From contig NZ_FUZF01000008.1 of the NCBI RefSeq assembly GCF_900168125.1, positions 1 to 64,000 of the forward strand: a stretch of DNA of 64,000 nt. Reading direction: 5' to 3'. Positions 1 through 8,281 of the stretch are shown here, in pieces. Under the pieces are notes generated by a model. The model was not told the DNA's origin. It did not search any database and worked only from the letters and a program-made list of their open reading frames with translations. This stretch comes from Sphingobacterium nematocida. GTDB lineage: Bacteria; Bacteroidota; Bacteroidia; Sphingobacteriales; Sphingobacteriaceae. Numbering within the stretch: position 1 is the first letter of the stretch; each line of letters begins with the position of its first letter. The translations under genes were made by a program, and so were the position numbers.

Positions 1-1
1 T

Positions 2-1092
2 ATGAACTGTGTTTAAATCCAAACTTAAATTTAATTTTCTCCAAATAATATTCTGTTAGGAGAGCTGTACTTTATACGGTTCCCCTGATTTTGCTATTGC
101 AAATACCTGTTTGATCAGCTTGTTTACCGCTGCTATTATTGCTACCCGATAAGGTTTTCCTTTACCCCTCAACCTTTCGTAGAGATCTTTACAGGCTTTG
201 TTGCATTTTATGGCAGAAACGGCTGCCATATATAATACTTTTCTTACCTGTCCCATTCCCATTTTACAGATATGACCTTTACCTTTCACACTTGTACCTG
301 ATTCATATATCCTGGGCGCCAGTCCGAAATAAGATATGACCTGCTTGTAGTTTTTGAACATCCCGAAGCCATCTGTAGCAATGATCAGCATAGAAACACT
401 TCTGGGACCTATACCGGGTACACTTCTGATATTAGAGGCCATTTCTGCGTAGTGCTGTTTTATCAGGATTTCTATCTGGCGCTCTTTCTCCCCAATCCGT
501 TTATCATGGCTTTCAACCTCCTCCGTTATTTCATCATACAATAGCCTATCTATTGTGCCTGCGGCCTCAAAAGCATGCAATTGACTACCTAACATGTGCC
601 TTCTTTGCTTAAGCCCCTCCAGATAAGTTTCCAGATTGCGGATGCTTTGGATTGCTTCAGTTGGAGGTTCCCAGAGCTTAGGACTGGTCATCTGTACAAA
701 CGCTGCTATTACCATCGCATCTTTCTTGTCTGTCTTTGCTCTAGACAATCTCATCTGTGCAAACCGGCGTATAACCAATGGATTAACTACTGAAACACGT
801 GTTCCCGAATCATATAAAAATCTTGCCAGCTGGAAGTAATAAGGACCTGTCGCTTCCATCGCAACATGGCTCCCTTGGGTATGCCGAAGCATATCCGTAA
901 AACCTTTACTATTGTTAGCAAACCTGCCCTTGAAAGCTACTTTGCCTTCTTTTAAAACTGCAATGTCAAAATAATCTTTTGAACAATCGATTCCTGTTAC
1001 CATATTTGTACTAATCGTAAAAAAAGGATTTCAGCAGTTCTTATTATGACTTATCAATCGTAAAAACAGGCTCCTAAGGCCTAATGAACTGT
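2..1092. mobile_element. IS110-family element, boundaries uncertain
   Basis: The transposase gene is flanked by the same 9 bp, ATGAACTGT, at 2-10 and 1084-1092. Each contains a CT dinucleotide, the core type known from IS621 of this family, so the element could run between these copies (about 1.08 kb). No terminal inverted repeats are seen, as expected for IS110. The alternative is that the right end lies further out, near 1190, because a strong hairpin sits at 1112-1182. Comparison with an empty site would settle it. Confidence 0.4.
56..1003 (-). CDS. IS110-family transposase (DEDD recombinase)
   Basis: 315-residue transposase, close to the usual 310-350 for the family and without internal stops, so probably intact. 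The N-terminal RuvC-like DEDD domain is visible: GIDCSKD (first Asp, about residue 6), VAMEATGPYY (Glu, about residue 50) and the KTDKKDA pair of Asp near residues 90-95. A coiled, charged middle segment (about 120-190) leads to the C-terminal Transposase_20 domain, with SVPGIGP near 193 and SGTS supplying the conserved serine near 236. IS110 enzymes excise and insert their element without terminal inverted repeats, guided in characterised members by an element-encoded bridge RNA. The gene points away from the neighbouring TonB receptor gene's 3' end. Family assignment is firm; activity is not known. Confidence 0.95.
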   Translation of the reverse strand: MVTGIDCSKDYFDIAVLKEGKVAFKGRFANNSKGFTDMLRHTQGSHVAMEATGPYYFQLARFLYDSGTRVSVVNPLVIRRFAQMRLSRAKTDKKDAMVIAAFVQMTSPKLWEPPTEAIQSIRNLETYLEGLKQRRHMLGSQLHAFEAAGTIDRLLYDEITEEVESHDKRIGEKERQIEILIKQHYAEMASNIRSVPGIGPRSVSMLIIATDGFGMFKNYKQVISYFGLAPRIYESGTSVKGKGHICKMGMGQVRKVLYMAAVSAIKCNKACKDLYERLRGKGKPYRVAIIAAVNKLIKQVFAIAKSGEPYKVQLS

Positions 1093-1103
1093 CCAAGTTC
1101 GTA

Positions 1104-1190
1104 ATAAGAATGAGAGAAGGGGACTAACATACCGAAGAGTCTTATATGACTAATGACGAACTAAAGTCTTATTCCTTCTCTCTGCTGGAT
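1104..1190 (-). ncRNA. Candidate IS110 bridge RNA (hairpin upstream of transposase)
   Basis: Upstream of the transposase start, GAGAGAAGG (1112-1120) pairs perfectly with CCTTCTCTC (1174-1182). The roughly 53-nt interior carries a smaller AGTC/GACT hairpin. Bridge RNAs of the IS110 group are encoded in the non-coding end upstream of the transposase and have stems with large internal loops. The assignment is inference from position and shape only. It conflicts with the shorter element boundary suggested by the ATGAACTGT repeats. Confidence 0.25.
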
Positions 1191-1333
1191 CTTAACCTAA
1201 ATACAAAACTATATTCTGTATCTGATAATCCTGCTGTTGCTTTACAAACTTACGATGACGACACAGTTTTCAAGTCTTTCATCGATAAGGTATGACGCCC
1301 GCCGAAGGCAGTTGCGTAGCAAACCAATCTGTA

Positions 1334-3799
1334 TTAAAAACGAATGTTTACGCCTAGCATAAAATTAGTTGTTGCTTGCGGATAGTAGAAGTTATAGTAA
1401 TCCCGTTCGGCTCTGTTCTCAAATTTCTGTCCCCAAGTGTAACCGTTTGTTGTGTACTTGGTGTTGAAAATATTGTTAATCATGAGATTGCAGCCGATTT
1501 CTTTAAGTCCTAATGCCGAGAATGTGTAGTTTGCCAAGAAATTGTTTACAAAAGAAGGGTCAATGGATCTTTCTTCTGCTGAAGTATTGTCTAGGTATAG
1601 ACGTGATACGTATTTAGACAATAAGCTGAAAGAAAGTCTTTCCACTGGAGTGTATGTGAAATTATTGGAAAGAATTGTTGACGCAGATTTCGCAATTTTT
1701 GTGTTTCCTAAATTACGTGAGTCTTCTCTTAGGTAAGTCCAGTCCGTGTCATTATCATACACCTGATAATATTCGACAAAGTCATATATTTTATTGTCGC
1801 TCAGCGCAGCTGTTGCTGACCAAGTGAAGGTGCTACTAATCCTCCATGAAGCGTCAAGCTCTAGTCCGATACGATGACTTTTAGGAATGTTCATACGCAA
1901 CTCAGCTCCTGTATTATTCAATGTTCCGGTTGGGATCAGCTGATCTTTGTACAGCATTGCATACGCATTAGTCCCAATATTAAACCCTTCATTACGGAAG
2001 CGATAGCCTAGTTCGATATCTTGCATGCGTTCCGGTTTCGGGAACTCGTTTCTTGGATTTTCTACATAATCTTTACGTACAGGTTCCTTGCTTGCATAAG
2101 CGTAAGATGCGTATATGTTTGAGTTCCCGTTAAGGAAATAGGTTGCACCTACTTTAGGGTTTACAAAGTTTAATTTGTCGCTGAAATCCAGGTTTTTGAT
2201 TTTGTCGTCATCGCCTTTTACCGTATAATTTACGTTGCGGTACTGTACATCAAAGTTGAAAAGCCATTTGTCTAGTTTGTAGTCGGCTTTAGCATACATA
2301 TTAAAGTCGTTCTTTTGCGCATCATTCAGGTAGTATTTGCTACCAGGATTAGGATTTGCATTGAATTCATCCCAAATGACCTTACCGTAATGATCGCCTT
2401 TGTATTGATTGTATCCTCCTCCAAAAATGAAGTTCCATTTGCTGGATGCTCTATAATCAAAGGAGTAAATGAGCCCGTAGAAATGGTTGTCCAGCCAGCG
2501 CTGACGGATAAGGTCTGATTTCTTGATAGTTTCCTGTCCGACTGTTACATCGGGTATCCCGTAGTTTACGAGTTTATCTTTTATGCGGTATTCTTGGTAG
2601 TAGCCTGCACCACGGGTGTAATGTAAGGCGGAGTTGAATTTCAGCTTTTCACTAATGATGTTGGTATACTGTAGATGACTATGCGTCTGCTTATAGTTGT
2701 CTGTTTGATTATCGTAAGTGTAGTAGTTGTATTTTCTATCAGCATTTAGTAGACGGTCGTATTCGGGACCATCATATAATCCCAAGGCCTCGTTTGCATA
2801 CTTGATAAGAAGGGCTTTGTCGCCAGTCAGGAGTGGTTCGGGGGTCCCGTACCATGCCTGATAGGTCTTTTCTTTTCCAGTGAAGACGGTTGCCTTTAAG
2901 GTGTGTTTGTTCGTGTATAGCCCAGCGTCCACATATAGTGATCTTAAATTTGAGGATGCGCGATCAATGTATCCATCGGATACGATTCGTGATAAGCGGG
3001 TGTTAATAGCGAACTTGTTGCCGATAAGCCCCGTTCCGCCTTTAACGGTGTTTTTCCACGAATTGTACGATCCAAAGGAGTTATTTAATTCGGCGTATGG
3101 TTTTTCTTCCAGTGCATCGGTCTGGATGTTTAATGAAGCACCGAAGGCACCTGGACCATTTGTGGAGGTACCTACACCACGTTGTATCTGTATACTTTCG
3201 GTACTGGAGGCAAAGTCAGGCAAGTTGACAAAAAATGATCCCATACTTTCGGCATCATTTAGTGGAATGCCGTTTAAAGTGACATTAATACGTTGGCTGT
3301 CTGAACCTCGGATCGTCATATTGGTATAACCAATCCCTGCGCCAGCATCTGATCCAATGACTACACCAGGTGTTTGATCTAGTAGGTAAGGAATGTCCTG
3401 CCCTAGATTTTTCTTCTTGATATCTTCTTTTGTTAGATTTTTGAACGTTGTCGCCGAATTTTCCTTGGCACGGGTAGCATAGACAAAGGCTTCGTCGGCT
3501 TGTATAACAGCGGTTTGAAGTGTGATATTGATGCTTCGTTGTCCAGCGGTTACTGGGCCAGTAAAAGATCTGTATCCCAAATAATGGACTTTGATTGTTC
3601 GATTGCCCTTCGTTCCTGCCGTGAATATAGCTATTCCGGATTTGTCGGTTTGTTGGGTTGTGTTGCCCATCGTTACAGTTGCGCCCTGTAACAATTGAGC
3701 TTGACTGTTTGTCACTGTTACGGTAACATTTTCCTGTGCTATCACAACCATAATGGTAAGTATTCCTGCCAGACCAGTAGCAATAAGATGCTTAATCAT
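1334..3799 (-). CDS. TonB-dependent outer-membrane receptor, probable thiamin importer
   Basis: 821-residue outer-membrane transporter. An N-terminal signal peptide (about 1-21) is followed by a carboxypeptidase-regulatory-like domain (about 25-95), a plug domain (about 110-230, with LNGIPLNDAES and a GVGTSTNGPGAFGASLNI segment) and a long beta-barrel ending in the aromatic signal GVNIRF. It has no SusD partner, so it resembles classical vitamin or siderophore receptors rather than SusC. The gene is preceded by a TPP riboswitch on the same strand, which implies repression when thiamin pyrophosphate is plentiful. TPP-riboswitch-controlled TonB receptors of Bacteroidota are established thiamin transporters, so thiamin or a precursor is the inferred substrate. 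No other thiamin gene is visible nearby. Confidence 0.85.
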   Translation of the reverse strand: MIKHLIATGLAGILTIMVVIAQENVTVTVTNSQAQLLQGATVTMGNTTQQTDKSGIAIFTAGTKGNRTIKVHYLGYRSFTGPVTAGQRSINITLQTAVIQADEAFVYATRAKENSATTFKNLTKEDIKKKNLGQDIPYLLDQTPGVVIGSDAGAGIGYTNMTIRGSDSQRINVTLNGIPLNDAESMGSFFVNLPDFASSTESIQIQRGVGTSTNGPGAFGASLNIQTDALEEKPYAELNNSFGSYNSWKNTVKGGTGLIGNKFAINTRLSRIVSDGYIDRASSNLRSLYVDAGLYTNKHTLKATVFTGKEKTYQAWYGTPEPLLTGDKALLIKYANEALGLYDGPEYDRLLNADRKYNYYTYDNQTDNYKQTHSHLQYTNIISEKLKFNSALHYTRGAGYYQEYRIKDKLVNYGIPDVTVGQETIKKSDLIRQRWLDNHFYGLIYSFDYRASSKWNFIFGGGYNQYKGDHYGKVIWDEFNANPNPGSKYYLNDAQKNDFNMYAKADYKLDKWLFNFDVQYRNVNYTVKGDDDKIKNLDFSDKLNFVNPKVGATYFLNGNSNIYASYAYASKEPVRKDYVENPRNEFPKPERMQDIELGYRFRNEGFNIGTNAYAMLYKDQLIPTGTLNNTGAELRMNIPKSHRIGLELDASWRISSTFTWSATAALSDNKIYDFVEYYQVYDNDTDWTYLREDSRNLGNTKIAKSASTILSNNFTYTPVERLSFSLLSKYVSRLYLDNTSAEERSIDPSFVNNFLANYTFSALGLKEIGCNLMINNIFNTKYTTNGYTWGQKFENRAERDYYNFYYPQATTNFMLGVNIRF

Positions 3800-3865
3800 A
3801 AATGTAAAATAATTTGAGTTAAACCAAACTATTGCAAGGGGTTACAATAGCGATAAATTTAACCG

Positions 3866-3970
3866 CCCTTTCCCTACGCTGGCATTATCCAGATCAGGTG
3901 CTCCCAATTTTACATCGGGACGGGTATAATCTCAGCCTTTCTTTATGTTCTTATGAACAAGGCACCCCTT
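3866..3970 (-). promoter_or_regulatory. TPP (thi-box) riboswitch
   Basis: Read on the minus strand, the leader contains the diagnostic thi-box parts in order: GGGGTGCC opening stem P1/P2, CTGAGATTATACCC, then ACCTGATCTGGATAATGCCA and GCGTAGGGAA. A short extra arm built on GTTCATAAGAAC lies in P3. The aptamer sits 67 nt upstream of the TonB receptor start. No separate terminator is obvious between aptamer and gene, so translational control is more likely (inference). Confidence 0.95.
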
Positions 3971-3980
3971 TTCGATGGCG

Positions 3981-4010
3981 CAAACATAGAATATTTTTTT
4001 TACAAAACAA
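3981..4010 (-). promoter_or_regulatory. Bacteroidota-type promoter of the TPP-controlled receptor
   Basis: On the minus strand, TTG (4010-4008) and TATGTTTG (3988-3981) are separated by 19 nt. This fits the Bacteroidota sigma consensus TTG-N19-TAnnTTTG exactly. A start about 6 nt downstream puts the transcript's 5' end immediately before the riboswitch P1 stem. Confidence 0.75.
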
Positions 4011-4155
4011 AAGTTCATCTTCTTTGTGTAAAATAAATTACTTAATTTGTCATGAGTATTGGTTTAAAGCAATATTTTGTATTAAATTTACATTTTCTAA
4101 TAGGGCGACTCTTTTGCCCATAGAAAATACACACACACTAACTATTGGTATATAA

Positions 4156-5325
4156 ATGGTTCATTATTATTCAGCTGATTATGTGATGCCAGTCACGTCC
4201 AGCCCTATCAAAAATGGGGTGATTGCAATGGACGAAAATGGTACGGTTTTGGGAATATATGATAATGATTCGGTGCCGAATAATGTAGAAATAGAGCGCT
4301 TGAAGGGCGTTTTGATTCCTGGTTTTATTAACGCACATTGTCATTTGGAGTTGTCTCATCTGTCAGGCAAAATTTCTCAAGAGCAGGGTTTGGTTAAATT
4401 TATCACCGAGGTGATGTCAAATCGAGGTGCAGACGATGATGTTGTCCGTGAAGCGATGGTAGTTGCAGATCGGGCGATGTATGATAGTGGTATACAAGCT
4501 GTCGGTGATCATGTAAACTCGGCTATTTCGGCTCCTATTAAAGAAGAGAGCAAGATTGCTTACCATACTTTTGTTGAAATATTGGGGTTGAATGATGAAG
4601 AGGCCAATCGTAAGATTGATGAGGCTAGGGAGATTGAATTTCATTTTGATTCTGCTCATGCCTCGATAACACTACACGCACCTTATTCCTGTTCAAAGGC
4701 ACTTTTCAAAGCTTTTAAAAAGTCTGTTTCCGATGATAATATCATTTCAATCCACAACCAGGAGAGCGAAGAGGAAAATAAGCTTTTCCGTTATAAGACA
4801 GGAGAATTTTTAGATTTCTATAAACAAATCGGTTTTTCTGCGGATGACTTTAAGGCGCAGGCGAGAAATTCTGTACAGACATATATGTCTTATCTTCCGA
4901 CTGGTAATAAAATTATTCTCGTACATAATACTTTCACCTCGTTAAAGGATTTGGATTTTATCCGTAGAATGGGAAGGGATGTTGTGATGTGTATCTGTCC
5001 AAAGGCTAATCTATATATTGAAGGTACACTTCCTAAAGTGAGTATTCTTGAACAAAATGGATGTGAGATTGCGATAGGTACGGATAGTTTGGCATCTAAT
5101 GATACCTTAAATATATTGGACGAACTCAAAACGCTGCACAAACATTTTCCTGAACTGGATTTTGTAAAAACGGTACAATGGGCGACTATCAATGGAGCAA
5201 AGGCATTGGCTTTGGAAGAGAGTTTGGGCTCACTAGAGGTGGGCAAGACTCCAGGTTTATTGCTTGTTAAGAATATGAATCACTTCAAAATGACAGACAA
5301 AGTTCAAATAGAGCGTATTGCTTAA
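4156..5325 (+). CDS. Amidohydrolase family metal-dependent deaminase/hydrolase
   Basis: 389-residue TIM-barrel amidohydrolase of the chlorohydrolase/SsnA/S-adenosylhomocysteine-deaminase type. The HxH metal site is NAHCHLEL (His61, His63). Further expected ligands are SIHNQE (about His199), LVHNTF (about His255) and GTDSLASND (Asp about 313). Such enzymes hydrolyse C-N bonds of nucleobase-like or guanidino substrates in the cytosol. The true substrate cannot be read from the sequence: an aminodeoxyfutalosine deaminase is possible in principle, but no menaquinone genes are nearby. It is divergent from the TPP-regulated receptor. The ATG at 4156 gives a proper N-terminal beta-sandwich and is kept. 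Confidence 0.85.
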   Translation: MVHYYSADYVMPVTSSPIKNGVIAMDENGTVLGIYDNDSVPNNVEIERLKGVLIPGFINAHCHLELSHLSGKISQEQGLVKFITEVMSNRGADDDVVREAMVVADRAMYDSGIQAVGDHVNSAISAPIKEESKIAYHTFVEILGLNDEEANRKIDEAREIEFHFDSAHASITLHAPYSCSKALFKAFKKSVSDDNIISIHNQESEEENKLFRYKTGEFLDFYKQIGFSADDFKAQARNSVQTYMSYLPTGNKIILVHNTFTSLKDLDFIRRMGRDVVMCICPKANLYIEGTLPKVSILEQNGCEIAIGTDSLASNDTLNILDELKTLHKHFPELDFVKTVQWATINGAKALALEESLGSLEVGKTPGLLLVKNMNHFKMTDKVQIERIA

Positions 5326-5354
5326 ATAAAATTATTACTTTTGTAATCACGAAG

Positions 5355-5400
5355 CATCGGCGTATATTTCACCTGAATAAGGCAGGAGAATACGCCGATG
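5355..5400. terminator. Hairpin between amidohydrolase and acylphosphatase genes
   Basis: CATCGGCGTAT (5355-5365) pairs perfectly with ATACGCCGATG (5390-5400). A nested CCTG/CAGG pair lies in the loop (5372-5375/5383-5386). There is no U-run after the stem, so it is a weak terminator candidate; an mRNA-processing or repeat structure is an alternative. Confidence 0.4.
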
Positions 5401-5425
5401 TTCCGTATATGACTATATATTACAG

Positions 5426-5707
5426 ATGAAACATTGGGATATTACCGTTAAAGGAAAAGTTCAAGGCGTTTATTTTAGGCTTACAACAAAAGCGGTCGCT
5501 GATCAGTTGGGGGTAAAGGGATTCGTTCTAAATGAACCAGATGGTACCGTATATATTGAAGCGGAGGGGGATGATTTCGGTTTAAAGTCACTTGTTGAAT
5601 ATTGTGAAGAAGGTCCCGATAGGGCAGAGGTTGAGTCTGTTGTTTATGAAGAACGGGACGAACTGAAAGGATTTAAGGATTTTCTCGTATTGAAAAAACG
5701 AAAGTAA
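5426..5707 (+). CDS. acyP: Acylphosphatase
   Basis: 93-residue acylphosphatase, the normal length for the family. The phosphate loop GKVQGVYFR contains the catalytic arginine (Arg18), and the second signature FVLNEPDGTVYIEAEG supplies the catalytic asparagine (about Asn36). It hydrolyses carboxyl-phosphate bonds such as acetyl-phosphate or 1,3-bisphosphoglycerate in the cytosol. It ends 6 bp before the flippase gene, so the two are probably co-transcribed, without an obvious functional link. Confidence 0.95.
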   Translation: MKHWDITVKGKVQGVYFRLTTKAVADQLGVKGFVLNEPDGTVYIEAEGDDFGLKSLVEYCEEGPDRAEVESVVYEERDELKGFKDFLVLKKRK

Positions 5708-5713
5708 AAAGTT

Positions 5714-7225
5714 GTGTCTGTAGTCAAACGATTTTTGAGTGATACATTAATCTACGGTCTGTCGACTATAGTAGCAAGATTGCTCAATTTTGTCCTAACC
5801 CCATTGTTTGTTAAGAAGTTTGAAACTTCTGTCTATGGGATATTTACCCATATGTATGCTTGGGCAGCTTTTATCAATACATTTTTGGCATTTGGTATGG
5901 AGACGACTTACTTTAGGTATCTAAATAAGGTCGAAGCATCTGAAAAACCCAAAGTATTTAATACCACATTTATAATCACCCTGCTGACAACTGCATTGTT
6001 CTTGTTAAGTATGTTTACTTTTCTAGCCCCTATTGTTAGATGGTTCGCGGGTAATGGCTTACAGGAGCTGTCTGATTATAGAAGTTATATTTACTTTATG
6101 AGCTTGACTTTGGCTGCTGATGCATTAGCTATTGTGCCTTTTGCCAAATTGCGTGCCGAAAATCGACCTATACGATACGGGACGATAAAGCTGATCAATA
6201 TCTTTGTTTTTGTTGGGTTTAATTTAATTTTTCTTGTCTGTATACCTTGGTTGCTAAGCTATCAACCTGCGTTAGGTGGTTCTTTCTCCTGGTTTAAGGA
6301 AGGTTGGGTTGGCTATGTTTTTCTATCTAATCTAATTGCTAGTCTAGTTACTCTCATACTGCTGTTGCCACAGATCAAAGGTTTTAGTTTTAAGTTGGAT
6401 CAAACCCTATTGCGGTCCATGCTGACTTATAGTTTTCCTATTTTTATAGCTAACGTGTCCTTTATTGTCAATGAGAACCTGGATAAGATCTTGTTACCTA
6501 ATCTTCTGCCTGGGGAAAAGGGGGAGAGTGATTTAGGGATTTATGGTGCCATAGCTAAGATCGCTGTGTTCCTAAGTATATTTGTTCAAGCTTTTCGTTT
6601 GGGGGCAGAGCCATTCTTTTTTTCTTTTGCGAAAAATGAAAACGCAAAGAAAGTGTACGCATTGATCATGGAGTATTTTGTAATCGCGATGATGTTGGTG
6701 ATGGTTGGTTTGTCGATGAATATAGAATGGCTTAAGTATTTTATAGAAGGAGGAGATGCGGAGCAGTCGGCTAAATATTGGTCTGGTCTCAACTTAATAC
6801 CTGTAATATTATTTAACTACGTGTTGCTCGGTATTTATATGAATTTGTCGGTATGGTACAAACTGTCAGACCAAACTAGGTATGGCTTATACATATCAGG
6901 AATAGGAGCTATTATTACGACCGTGTTGTGTTATTTGCTTATTCCTTCAATGAGTTATATCGGTGCTATCATCGTAACATCGGTTACTTATTTGACTATG
7001 GTAGGACTTTCTTATTTTTGGGGACAAAAGAACTATCCTATACCTTACGATCTGAGAAAGATGCTTTTATATATTTTAATAGGATCTGGCTTGGTCGCTA
7101 TAAATTATCTGTTTTTTGAGCGTAGCTTCTGGACTGGAAATATCCTGTTGGTCTTGTATACTCTTTTAATCTTTTGGCAGGAAAAAGCGTTTATTCAGCG
7201 GGTGTTAAAGTCTTTGGTGAAGTAA
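5714..7225 (+). CDS. Polysaccharide/lipid-linked oligosaccharide flippase (Wzx/MurJ-like, MOP superfamily)
   Basis: 503-residue integral membrane protein with about 12-14 hydrophobic segments along its whole length, starting with DTLIYGLSTIVARLLNFVL. This is the typical N-terminus of polysaccharide biosynthesis proteins of the MOP superfamily. The family flips undecaprenyl-linked glycans or related lipids across the inner membrane. The start is GTG at 5714, 6 bp after acyP; no ATG gives as complete a first helix. It converges with dusB, leaving 2 bp between the stop codons. No glycosyltransferases are adjacent, so the substrate glycan is unknown. Confidence 0.85.
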   Translation: MSVVKRFLSDTLIYGLSTIVARLLNFVLTPLFVKKFETSVYGIFTHMYAWAAFINTFLAFGMETTYFRYLNKVEASEKPKVFNTTFIITLLTTALFLLSMFTFLAPIVRWFAGNGLQELSDYRSYIYFMSLTLAADALAIVPFAKLRAENRPIRYGTIKLINIFVFVGFNLIFLVCIPWLLSYQPALGGSFSWFKEGWVGYVFLSNLIASLVTLILLLPQIKGFSFKLDQTLLRSMLTYSFPIFIANVSFIVNENLDKILLPNLLPGEKGESDLGIYGAIAKIAVFLSIFVQAFRLGAEPFFFSFAKNENAKKVYALIMEYFVIAMMLVMVGLSMNIEWLKYFIEGGDAEQSAKYWSGLNLIPVILFNYVLLGIYMNLSVWYKLSDQTRYGLYISGIGAIITTVLCYLLIPSMSYIGAIIVTSVTYLTMVGLSYFWGQKNYPIPYDLRKMLLYILIGSGLVAINYLFFERSFWTGNILLVLYTLLIFWQEKAFIQRVLKSLVK

Positions 7226-7227
7226 CA

Positions 7228-8223
7228 TTACACTACCTCTATTACAAATTTGTCTTTAATCTCTTCGAGTACATCTTGGATATCGTCATAAGAAGATAAA
7301 CCTACTAGCTTCATCCGGTATTCTTTGAAATCAGGTATTCCTTTGAAGTAATTGGCATAGTGCCTGCGCATTTCGAATATACCGAGTTTATCACCTTTCC
7401 ATTCAATCGATTTGGTGAGGTGGGTGTGGCATACATCCACACGTTCGGCTATGGTTGGCCCCTCTAACCTTTCTCCGGTCTGAAAGAAATGTTTGATCTC
7501 TCTAAAGATCCAAGGATAACCGATGGAGGCTCGGCCGATCATAATGCCATCTACTTCATATTCCTGCCTCCAAGCAGCTGCTTTTTCGACAGAATCGACA
7601 TCACCATTCCCGAATATTGGAATCTTTATCCGCGGATTACGCTTGATATCTCGTATCATGGACCAGTCAGCCTGTCCTTTGTATAATTGCGCGCGTGTAC
7701 GACCATGTATGGCTAGCGCCTGGATACCTACATCCTGTAGGCGCTCGGCAACTTCATAAACATTTTTGGTGGTATCATCCCATCCTAATCTTGTTTTTAC
7801 GGTGACAGGAAGGTGTGTCGCTTCTACAACAGCTTTGGTCATGGCTACCATTTTATCTATGTCTTGCAACAAGGAAGACCCTGCTCCTTTACAGACAACT
7901 TTCTTGACAGGACAGCCGTAATTGATGTCTATCAGATTGGGATTCGCTTTGGTGCATATTTCTGCTGATTGACGCATAGACTCGATGTCTCCTCCAAAAA
8001 TTTGGATACCGATAGGTCGTTCGTATTCGAAGATATCCAATTTTTGAACAGACTTCGCTGCATCGCGGATCAATCCTTCGGAAGAGATAAATTCGGTATA
8101 CATCATATCTACTCCATTCTGCTTACAAACGTAACGAAATGGAGGGTCGCTGACATCCTCCATAGGAGCAAGCAATAATGGGAATTCACCTAGATCAATG
8201 TTGTTACCGATTTTTACAGACAT
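7228..8223 (-). CDS. dusB: tRNA-dihydrouridine synthase
   Basis: 331-residue FMN-dependent Dus enzyme that reduces uridine to 5,6-dihydrouridine in tRNA. The N-terminal TIM barrel shows LLAPMEDVSDPPFR (FMN loop), INYGCPVKKVVCKGAG with the catalytic cysteine, VKTRLGWDD, and IHGRTRAQLYKGQADW. It ends with the helical domain carrying MRRHYANYFKG. Length and motifs match bacterial DusB. A TACCTTTG box lies only 4 nt before the ATG (8235-8228), so the mRNA may be leaderless. Confidence 0.95.
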   Translation of the reverse strand: MSVKIGNNIDLGEFPLLLAPMEDVSDPPFRYVCKQNGVDMMYTEFISSEGLIRDAAKSVQKLDIFEYERPIGIQIFGGDIESMRQSAEICTKANPNLIDINYGCPVKKVVCKGAGSSLLQDIDKMVAMTKAVVEATHLPVTVKTRLGWDDTTKNVYEVAERLQDVGIQALAIHGRTRAQLYKGQADWSMIRDIKRNPRIKIPIFGNGDVDSVEKAAAWRQEYEVDGIMIGRASIGYPWIFREIKHFFQTGERLEGPTIAERVDVCHTHLTKSIEWKGDKLGIFEMRRHYANYFKGIPDFKEYRMKLVGLSSYDDIQDVLEEIKDKFVIEVV

Positions 8224-8227
8224 GGTA

Positions 8228-8235
8228 CAAAGGTA
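8228..8235 (-). promoter_or_regulatory. Possible -7 element of dusB
   Basis: Minus-strand TACCTTTG fits TAnnTTTG and ends 4 nt before the dusB ATG, which would make the transcript leaderless. No clear TTG lies 18-20 nt upstream, because the region is filled with AGTTAGAA repeats. The call is therefore tentative. Confidence 0.4.
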
Positions 8236-8255
8236 AGGAAAAGTTAGAAAGTTAG

Positions 8256-8278
8256 AAAAAGTTAGACTTCAGCTAACT
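8256..8278 (-). terminator. Weak terminator after trpC
   Basis: On the minus strand, AGTTAG and CTAACT form a 6-bp stem with a 7-nt loop followed by TTTTT, just after the trpC stop. The stem is short, hence moderate confidence. The sequence also overlaps a small AAGTTAGAA-type tandem repeat. Confidence 0.45.
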
Positions 8279-8281
8279 CTC

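Noticed and set aside
1146-1295. A 49-codon ORF on the plus strand beside the IS110 element (MTNDELKSYSFSLLDL...).
   Set aside because: It is short, without promoter or recognisable family, and overlaps the candidate bridge RNA hairpin on the opposite strand. A chance frame cannot be excluded.
2880-3329. 149-codon open frame on the plus strand opposite the TonB receptor.
   Set aside because: It is antisense to a well-supported gene, has no domain or promoter, and is explained as a shadow frame.
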